From positions 97,012 to 161,011 of the forward strand of contig NZ_GL870929.1 of NCBI RefSeq assembly GCF_000190695.1: 64,000 nucleotides of DNA, in the 5' to 3' direction. The DNA comes from Kingella denitrificans ATCC 33394 (lineage in GTDB: Bacteria; Pseudomonadota; Gammaproteobacteria; Burkholderiales; Neisseriaceae). The stretch's first letter is position 1; each line of letters starts with the position of its first letter. Below are positions 58,642-64,000 of the stretch, piece by piece. Under the pieces are notes generated by a model. It was not told where the DNA came from, searched no databases, and saw nothing but the letters and a program-made list of their open reading frames with translations. The position numbers and the translations under genes are program-made.

Positions 58642-60180
58642 ATGAGCATCAACCAATTTCCCGAATATTACGATTACCTCACCCGCATCCTGACGTCCTC
58701 CGTTTACGATGTCGCCATCGAAACCCCGCTGGATTTCGCCGCCAACCTTTCCCGCCGCCTCAATAACAAAATTTACCTGAAACGCGAAGATTTGCAGCCT
58801 GTGTTTTCGTTCAAAATCCGCGGCGCATACAACAAAATGGCCAAGCTTCCGCCCGAATTGCTGAAAAAAGGCGTGATTACCGCCAGCGCGGGCAATCATG
58901 CACAAGGCGTGGCGCTATCCGCGCAGAAGCTCGGCTGCTCCGCCACCATCGTCATGCCCGAAACCACGCCGAACATCAAAATCGACGCCGTGAAAGCGCG
59001 CGGCGGCAATGTAGTATTGGCCGGCGTTTCATATAACGATGCCTACGACCATGCCATGAAGCTGGTGGCCGAAAGCGGCTTGACCTACATCCCGCCGTTT
59101 GATGACCCCGACGTGATTGCAGGGCAGGGGACGATCGGCATGGAAATCGTGCGCCAACACGCCAAACCGATAGACGCGGTATTTGTGGCGATTGGCGGTG
59201 GCGGCATGGCGGCGGGCGTGGCGGCGTTTATCAAACAAGTGCGCCCCGAAATCAAAGTCATCGGCGTGCAAACCAACGACAGTTGCGCCATGAAAGTATC
59301 GATTGCCGCAGGAAAACGCGTGGAGCTGAAAGATGTCGGGCTGTTTGCCGACGGCACGGCGGTGAAGCTGGTGGGCGAAGAAACCTTCCGCATGTGTCGC
59401 GATTTGCTGGACGACATTATCACGGTGGACACCGATGCCGTGTGCGGCGCGCTGAAAGACGTGTTTGACGATACGCGCAGCATTTGCGAGCCTTCGGGCG
59501 CGCTGGCATTGGCAGGGCTGAAAGCCTATATCGCCCGAAACCAGTGCGAAAACGCCGTGCTGGTGGCCATCACTTCGGGCGCGAACATGAATTTCCACCG
59601 CCTGCGCCATGTGTCCGAACGCAGCGAATTGAGCGAGGGCAACGAGGCGATTTTCGCCGTCAGCATTCCCGAACGTGCAGGTAGCTTCCGTGCGTTTGTG
59701 AACACGCTGGGCGCGCGCAACATCACCGAGTTCAATTACCGTTACGGCGATGACGACGTGGCGCATATTTTTGTCGGCATACAGACCGCCGGTGCCGCCG
59801 ACCGCGAGCATATCCGCAGCGAACTCAATGCCGCACAACTGCCCAATATCGATTTGAGCAACGATGAAATGGCCAAGGTGCATTTGCGTTATATGGTGGG
59901 CGGGCGCACGCACAAAGTGCAGAACGAGCGCGTCATCAGCTTCGAGTTTCCGGAACGCCCGAAAGCATTGGCAAAATTCCTGAACGCCATGCAGACCGAC
60001 TGGAACATCACGCTGTTCCACTACCGCAACCACGGTGCGGATTACGGGCGCATTCTGGTGGGCATTGATGTGCCGGACAGCGATGAGGCGGCCTTTAACG
60101 CATTTTTGGAAAATTTGGGTTATGCTTATGAAGTGCAGACGGATAATGCGGCGTACAAACTCTTTTTGAGCGCGGCGTGA
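58642..60180 (+). CDS. ilvA: threonine ammonia-lyase, biosynthetic
   Basis: 512 aa. PLP Lys in FSFKIRGAYNKM, SAGNHAQG, GGGGMAAG phosphate loop, and two C-terminal ACT-like regulatory domains (length excludes the short catabolic type). Makes 2-oxobutanoate for isoleucine; feedback inhibition by isoleucine expected. ATG 58642 lacks a clear Shine-Dalgarno. The 244-bp region upstream holds one DUS (about 58535) and a minus-strand TATAAT (58435-58440) likely for dacC. Confidence 0.94.
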   Translation: MSINQFPEYYDYLTRILTSSVYDVAIETPLDFAANLSRRLNNKIYLKREDLQPVFSFKIRGAYNKMAKLPPELLKKGVITASAGNHAQGVALSAQKLGCSATIVMPETTPNIKIDAVKARGGNVVLAGVSYNDAYDHAMKLVAESGLTYIPPFDDPDVIAGQGTIGMEIVRQHAKPIDAVFVAIGGGGMAAGVAAFIKQVRPEIKVIGVQTNDSCAMKVSIAAGKRVELKDVGLFADGTAVKLVGEETFRMCRDLLDDIITVDTDAVCGALKDVFDDTRSICEPSGALALAGLKAYIARNQCENAVLVAITSGANMNFHRLRHVSERSELSEGNEAIFAVSIPERAGSFRAFVNTLGARNITEFNYRYGDDDVAHIFVGIQTAGAADREHIRSELNAAQLPNIDLSNDEMAKVHLRYMVGGRTHKVQNERVISFEFPERPKALAKFLNAMQTDWNITLFHYRNHGADYGRILVGIDVPDSDEAAFNAFLENLGYAYEVQTDNAAYKLFLSAA

Positions 60181-60199
60181 TGGATTGAATGAAAGGACA

Positions 60200-60230
60200 A
60201 AACCCTTGCTGGAGATGGGCAAGGGTTTTT
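60200..60230. terminator. terminator shared by ilvA and tRNA-Glu
   Basis: AAAACCCTTGC facing GCAAGGGTTTTT; lies between convergent ilvA and tRNA-Glu. The same AACCCTTGC stem follows the second tRNA-Glu. Confidence 0.75.
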
Positions 60231-60237
60231 GAAAATC

Positions 60238-60313
60238 TGGCACGCCCACGGGGATTCGAACCCCGGTTGCCGCCGTGAAAGGGCAGTGTCCTAGGCCTCT
60301 AGACGATGGGCGC
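60238..60313 (-). tRNA. tRNA-Glu (TTC), copy 1
   Basis: 76 nt on the minus strand: acceptor GCGCCCA, anticodon loop CTTTCAC (TTC), T-arm GGGGTTCGAATCCCC, encoded CCA (TGG at 60238-60240). Confidence 0.95.
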
Positions 60314-60472
60314 GTAAGGCGGAGGATTATAAATTCATTGCGGCAAAAGTCAAGAAAATTCGCTATGCGGCAAATATGCAAAAGCTATCATTGCCGCCGG
60401 TGTCTTGAATTATTGCGGCAAAAGCTTTATCTTATGCGCGTTATCCAATCCATTGATAGAAAAGGGACACAA

Positions 60473-60805
60473 ATGAGTGAACATATCATCCATGTAACCG
60501 ATGCAACGTTTGAAGCGGAAGTATTGAAGGCTGCCGAGCCTGTTTTGTTGGACTTTTGGGCGCCTTGGTGCGGCCCTTGCAAAATGATTGCGCCGATTTT
60601 GGACCAGCTGGCCCAAGAATGGGCGGGCAAAGTCAAAGTCGTGAAAATGAACGTTGATGAAAACCAAGTGGTGCCTGCGCAATTCGGTATCCGCAGCATT
60701 CCCACGCTGGTGGTGCTGAAAGACGGCAAAGTGCTGGCAAACCGTTCCGGCGCACTGGCGAAGCCGCAGTTGGAAGCGTTTGTGAATGCGTCCATCAACG
60801 GCTGA
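60473..60805 (+). CDS. trxA: thioredoxin
   Basis: 110 aa. Active site WAPWCGPCKM at about residues 29-38, cis-Pro in SIPTLVV. General protein disulfide reductase. ATG 60473 preceded by AAAAGGG. Confidence 0.96.
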   Translation: MSEHIIHVTDATFEAEVLKAAEPVLLDFWAPWCGPCKMIAPILDQLAQEWAGKVKVVKMNVDENQVVPAQFGIRSIPTLVVLKDGKVLANRSGALAKPQLEAFVNASING

Positions 60806-60822
60806 TTCCGCATCATAAGGCA

Positions 60823-60860
60823 AAAAGGCATTCCCGTGATTTTGGGAATGCCTTTTTTGT
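60823..60860 (+). terminator. rho-independent terminator of trxA
   Basis: AAGGCATTCCC facing GGGAATGCCTT with a T run, shortly after the trxA stop. Confidence 0.85.
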
Positions 60861-60873
60861 GCCGAATCGGGCA

Positions 60874-62250
60874 TTAGAAAGCAGCCTGCACCCCTTCGTC
60901 CTTTTGTTTGATTTTGTGTCTGACGATTTGGATGATGTCCTTGTCCACATACCAGCGTCCGTCGTGCCGGAGTAGGGCGCCGCTGTGGAACTGCCATGTG
61001 TGTTGCCGCCGGGATAGCTCGTCCGTTTCGGTAATCTGCAAGCATGCATTTTTGCCCCAGTCGCCCAGCGGGAAATCGGTCAAAGCAGCCTGCACAGCGC
61101 GGTTGTGGGCGGCAATATCGTTGTGCATGCACGCATCCGAACACGTTTGCCCGCTCGCCACCACGGGACACGGTGCGTCTGCGGGAATGCTGGTCGGCAG
61201 GATATTCAGCAGCCGCGGGCACAAACCGTGCGCGGCGGCCCATGCGGACAATAGGCGTTTTGCCTGTTTGGGATAGGCGAACAAACCGCACGGCGGCGCG
61301 GAAAAGCAGCCTGCACTCAAAGGGCGAATCTGTGCTTGCAGCGCGCCATTGTCGGCCTGCGCCCATCGCACGGTGTGGTAGCCGGTGGCTTCATTGTGCA
61401 CGCCGCCAAACGCTAGCCGCCGTTCCGCGCACAAAACCGCGGCGTGCAGGCTGCCGATGGCCGCTTCAAACGCAATCTCCGCCACGCCTGCCGCCCATGC
61501 AGGCAGCCTGCACAATAATGCCACTACTTCGCGGTACGCATGCTCGTGGGGCAAGATATTCAATACCTCGCCCGCAGCGTTGCGCCAAATCGAAATACCG
61601 AAATCATCGGCAAACAGCGGCAAAGCAGCCTGCACTTTGGGCGGCAGATGCGACGGCGGCAGGCGCGGCGAATATAATTGTCCGGCAAACTGCATCCAAG
61701 CCCCCGCGCCTTTTTCATGCAGCGCCAACTGCAAAAACTGCGCCAGCGCCGCCACGTCCGACATGGCACGGTGGCGCGAATCTATCGGCAAGCCATGCCG
61801 TTCGATAATGCTGTCCAAACTGTGTTTGTGAAACTGCGGATACAGCTTGCGCGACAACTGCACGCTGCACAATGCCGAAGCGGCAAAAGGCACGCCCGCA
61901 CGCCGGCATTCCTGCCGCAAAAATGTATAATCGAAACGGCTGTTGTGCGCAATCAGCAGGCTGCCGCGCAAATACGGCAGCACATCTGGCAGCAGCTCCG
62001 CCCACAGCGGCGCATCCTGCAGCATTGCATCGTCAATGCCCGTCAGTTGGCTTACGAATGCCTGAATCGGAATGGTCGGATTGACCAAACGCGACACCGG
62101 CGTGATTTCGCCCTGCCAAAAATGCAGAAATGCAATTTCCGTGATGCGGTCGCGTTGAAAATTCCCGCCCGTAGTTTCCAAATCCAAAATCACCACCGGC
62201 TTGTCCCATCGTCGGAAAAATTGCGCCAAATTGTCCAAATTCGCTGTCAT
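60874..62250 (-). CDS. DnaQ-like 3'-5' exonuclease with degenerate C-terminal region
   Basis: 458 aa. Residues about 15-180 form a DEDDh exonuclease: DLETTGG, AHNSRFDYTF and HRAMSDV. The rest resembles the GIY-YIG/UvrC-like half of the exonuclease-Cho fusion proteins of betaproteobacteria, but where GIY...YIG is expected there is FGISIWRN...VLNIL, so catalytic residues appear lost. Several DUS are read in this half (KVQAALP, GSLHAAV, SAGCFSA, VQAALTD, VQAAF at the end). Role probably DNA repair. Confidence 0.8.
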   Translation of the reverse strand: MTANLDNLAQFFRRWDKPVVILDLETTGGNFQRDRITEIAFLHFWQGEITPVSRLVNPTIPIQAFVSQLTGIDDAMLQDAPLWAELLPDVLPYLRGSLLIAHNSRFDYTFLRQECRRAGVPFAASALCSVQLSRKLYPQFHKHSLDSIIERHGLPIDSRHRAMSDVAALAQFLQLALHEKGAGAWMQFAGQLYSPRLPPSHLPPKVQAALPLFADDFGISIWRNAAGEVLNILPHEHAYREVVALLCRLPAWAAGVAEIAFEAAIGSLHAAVLCAERRLAFGGVHNEATGYHTVRWAQADNGALQAQIRPLSAGCFSAPPCGLFAYPKQAKRLLSAWAAAHGLCPRLLNILPTSIPADAPCPVVASGQTCSDACMHNDIAAHNRAVQAALTDFPLGDWGKNACLQITETDELSRRQHTWQFHSGALLRHDGRWYVDKDIIQIVRHKIKQKDEGVQAAF

Positions 62251-62318
62251 GCTGGTTTACTGAATGCCGTTTTTACCGCGCGCATTATACATTTTCACCG
62301 TTTTTCTGTAAAAACCAC

Positions 62319-62348
62319 TTGACACGGCTGTTCAATCGGCATAGAATC
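62319..62348 (+). promoter_or_regulatory. sigma-70 promoter of tRNA-Arg/tRNA-Glu
   Basis: TTGACA (62319-62324), 18-bp spacer, TAGAAT (62343-62348), 13 nt before tRNA-Arg. Confidence 0.75.
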
Positions 62349-62361
62349 CTCATCTTTGCTG

Positions 62362-62437
62362 CACCCGTAGCTCAGTTGGATAGAGTATTTGGCTACGAAC
62401 CAAAGGGTCGGGCGTTCGAATCGCTCCGGGTGCGCCA
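62362..62437 (+). tRNA. tRNA-Arg (ACG)
   Basis: 76 nt, acceptor GCACCCG/CGGGTGC, anticodon loop CTACGAA (ACG; A34 normally becomes inosine), encoded CCA. Confidence 0.95.
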
Positions 62438-62452
62438 AAAATCTTTTTATCC

Positions 62453-62527
62453 GCGCCCATCGTCTAGCGGTTAGGACATCGCCCTTTCACGGCGGTAACC
62501 GGGGTTCGATTCCCCGTGGGCGTGCCA
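62453..62527 (+). tRNA. tRNA-Glu (TTC), copy 2
   Basis: 75 nt; same acceptor and anticodon arm as copy 1, but a different D-arm (TAGCGGTTAGGACATC against TAGAGGCCTAGGACAC). 15 bp after tRNA-Arg, so co-transcribed. Confidence 0.95.
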
Positions 62528-62536
62528 GATTGTCGA

Positions 62537-62566
62537 AACCCTTGCTTGAATAAAGCAAGGGTTTTC
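62537..62566 (+). terminator. terminator of the tRNA-Arg/Glu unit
   Basis: AAACCCTTGC facing GCAAGGGTTTT, 10 nt after the tRNA. The following stretch to 62713 shows only one DUS-like sequence (62611-62623) and no gene. Confidence 0.8.
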
Positions 62567-62713
62567 TGTTTTCGAAGTGATGAGGATTGGCGCTCTTTTA
62601 CCGAGCAATCAATGCAGCCTGCACTTTATCCGACGCATTTCCATCGACCCAATGCATTGTGTGCTTGAATTTTTGGTTGATATGGAAAATACAATAATCT
62701 GAGACCAAGGGGC

Positions 62714-63514
62714 TTATGCTTGGATAATGCCGTATTCGTTGGCGTAACACACGGGCAGGTGTTGGTGGGCGTGGCCGTGGATGCAGGCTGCAAGCTTTTC
62801 AGGTAGCCCGATTTCCGCATCCTCCGCCCAGCGTGCAGGCAGTACCGTGCCGTAGCCCAGGTCGGCATCGCCGAACAGGCGGCTGGTCGGGTGGTGGGTG
62901 AACAGGATATTTTGTACACCGGACGGGCTGGCACGCAGCGTGTCTTCGATAAAGCACACGCTTTGATGATGTGCCGCCAGCACATCGCGATACAGCAGCT
63001 TGGCGTAACGATTGCCGCGTTTGACCTTGATGTAGCGGTAATCGCTCAACCTTTGTGCCACCGCATATTCGTCCCCATGCGCCACCTGATACCAAAACGG
63101 TGCGCCGATTATCTGCACGCGCCCGTTGTCGAGCGTCGCACACTGATTATGCAGGATGCTCATGTGCGCTTTCAGTATCGGGCTGCCGTCCAAAGCCGCC
63201 TGAATCCGTCCGACTACCTTATGCAGCGCGTCGCCGTAATATTCGTGATTGCCCATCACATAAAATACTCGGTCAAAGCCGTTTTCTGCAATCACGCTTT
63301 CCAGGAACGGCAAGAAATAGTGGAACTTCCTGGCCTCGGTCAAATCGCCGGCAATCATCAACAGATTGTGTTGCGTTACAGGCTGCCTGTTGCATCGGAA
63401 CAGGGGACGGTAGATTTCGTCTAACACATCGGTTTGCAGCAGCCCGCGTTTGTCGAACAGCCATTCCAAGTGGATATCGGAGATGTAGTTGAGTTGGACG
63501 GTGCGTGTCGGCAT
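62714..63514 (-). CDS. calcineurin-like metallophosphoesterase
   Basis: 266 aa. Metal-binding motifs ISDIHLEW (DxH), IAGDLT (GD), MGNHEYY (GNHE), LFTHHPTS and IHGHAHQHLP (GHxH). Substrate unknown. AGGA 9 nt before ATG 63514. Carries an Eikenella-type DUS variant at 62800-62811 instead of the DUS of the rest of the window. Divergent from a second phosphoesterase. Confidence 0.87.
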   Translation of the reverse strand: MPTRTVQLNYISDIHLEWLFDKRGLLQTDVLDEIYRPLFRCNRQPVTQHNLLMIAGDLTEARKFHYFLPFLESVIAENGFDRVFYVMGNHEYYGDALHKVVGRIQAALDGSPILKAHMSILHNQCATLDNGRVQIIGAPFWYQVAHGDEYAVAQRLSDYRYIKVKRGNRYAKLLYRDVLAAHHQSVCFIEDTLRASPSGVQNILFTHHPTSRLFGDADLGYGTVLPARWAEDAEIGLPEKLAACIHGHAHQHLPVCYANEYGIIQA

Positions 63515-63640
63515 AAGGGGGCTTCCTAATGAATGATGGATGAGCGTGAACCATCAACGCCGATACTCGGCGCCAATCGTGTCAAACGATTTCAGATGGA
63601 ATGATACAATACCGGCGAACCGTTTCCCATCTCCCGTTGC

Positions 63641-63652
63641 AGGCTACCTGAA
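63641..63652. repeat. foreign-dialect DUS (AGGCTACCTGAA)
   Basis: Exact match to the AG-eikDUS dialect, just upstream of the second phosphoesterase gene. Confidence 0.75.
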
Positions 63653-63663
63653 ACCATATCCTC

Positions 63664-64000
63664 ATGAAAATCCAGCTCCTTTCCGACACCCACGGCAGCC
63701 CCTATACCCTTCATCCCGAAGCCGATGTGATTGCCTACGCCGGCGATTTCGGTAACGGCTTGGCCGCCATGCGGCAGTTTCAGGCAGCCTGCAACGAGGC
63801 GGGCAAGCCCTATGTCTTTGTGCTGGGCAATCACGATTATTATCATGAAAACATGAGCGATGTGCGCCTGCAGTTGCACGATGCGCCTTATCTGCGCGCG
63901 GGCAAAACCGTGCACATCAACGGTTGGACCTTTGTCGGCGGCACGCTGTTCAGTAATTTCAGGCAGCACCAAGTCAGCGCCGAACAGTTTGAGCAAAATT
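63664..64000 (+). CDS. metallophosphoesterase, 5' part only
   Basis: 112 codons before the right edge. Starts MKIQLLSDTHGSPY (DxH), then YAGDFGNG (GD) and VLGNHDYYHENM (GNHD). A related but distinct enzyme from the neighbour, divergently oriented. Contains an exact Simonsiella-type DUS at 63779-63790. Confidence 0.85.
   Translation, partial: MKIQLLSDTHGSPYTLHPEADVIAYAGDFGNGLAAMRQFQAACNEAGKPYVFVLGNHDYYHENMSDVRLQLHDAPYLRAGKTVHINGWTFVGGTLFSNFRQHQVSAEQFEQN

Noticed and set aside
60338..60426. A 13-mer (ATTGCGGCAAAAG) repeated upstream of trxA
   Set aside because: Only two copies, no symmetry or promoter relation; likely chance or minor local duplication.

Overview
The window looks like chromosomal DNA of a member of the Neisseriaceae, most like Kingella or a close relative. 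Three things point there. (1) Roughly a hundred copies (not exhaustively counted) of the 12-mer AAGCAGCCTGCA, usually extended to AAAGCAGCCTGCAC, occur on both strands. This matches the DNA uptake sequence (DUS) dialect described for Kingella (AA-king3DUS). (2) Three 106-bp elements with TATAGTGGATTAA-type ends are Correia (CREE/nemis) miniature elements. (3) The gene sets (pilS-pilR-parC, ispE-tRNA-Gln, mtgA-aroE, comEC) are typical of the family. The DNA is GC-rich, estimated by eye at a little under 60%.

Layout. 1-715: 3' end of ispE and two identical tRNA-Gln genes. 715-5085 (minus): ftsH, rlmE, amiC, tsaE. 5279-7183 (plus): rsmG, parA and a secreted protein. 7260-8452 (minus): luxS-mtnN. 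8652-13574 (plus): a secreted protein, typA, a chimeric-looking acyltransferase/SGNH gene and a DUF2726 protein. 13634-20447 (minus): bioB, a drug/metabolite transporter, rnc, a small membrane protein, rluD, a P-loop kinase, DUF58 and moxR, with CREEs. 20710-26242: pilR, pilS, parC. 26343-36972 (minus): lytic transglycosylase, serC, tatD, a DEAD-box helicase with a long leader, purF-cvpA-SPOR-folC, plsY and fnr. 37088-39061 (plus): hemN and erpA. 39145-42202: a phospholipid enzyme pair and yggS flanked by two Fur-box promoters. 42202-44257 (plus): tldD and scpB. 44309-51868 (minus): comEC, ppsR, ybdD-cstA, a COG0523 GTPase, queH and a zinc-finger protein. 52149: rpsU behind a leader with attenuator architecture. 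52469-58397 (minus): a J-like membrane protein, a hypothetical protein, a SCO1 lipoprotein, mtgA, aroE, a cysteine-rich hypothetical protein and a D,D-carboxypeptidase homologue with altered active-site motifs. 58642-62527: ilvA, tRNA-Glu, trxA, an exonuclease, tRNA-Arg and a second tRNA-Glu. 62714-64000: two metallophosphoesterases in DNA that carries other DUS dialects.

The protein-coding content is mostly housekeeping. There is no prophage, IS element or CRISPR array. The most interesting material is non-coding: two mirror-image Fur-box promoters, one driving a well-delimited small-RNA candidate; a terminator/antiterminator leader plus an almost full-length anti-Shine-Dalgarno complement upstream of rpsU; a CREE, elsewhere a known RNase III substrate, directly at the stop codon of the RNase III gene; a CREE that supplies the last codons of a P-loop protein; a 228-nt structured leader on a DEAD-box helicase; and DUS inverted repeats that serve as intergenic terminators and also encode linker peptides such as KQPAP. 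comEC and an apparently intact pilSR system fit a naturally competent, piliated lifestyle.
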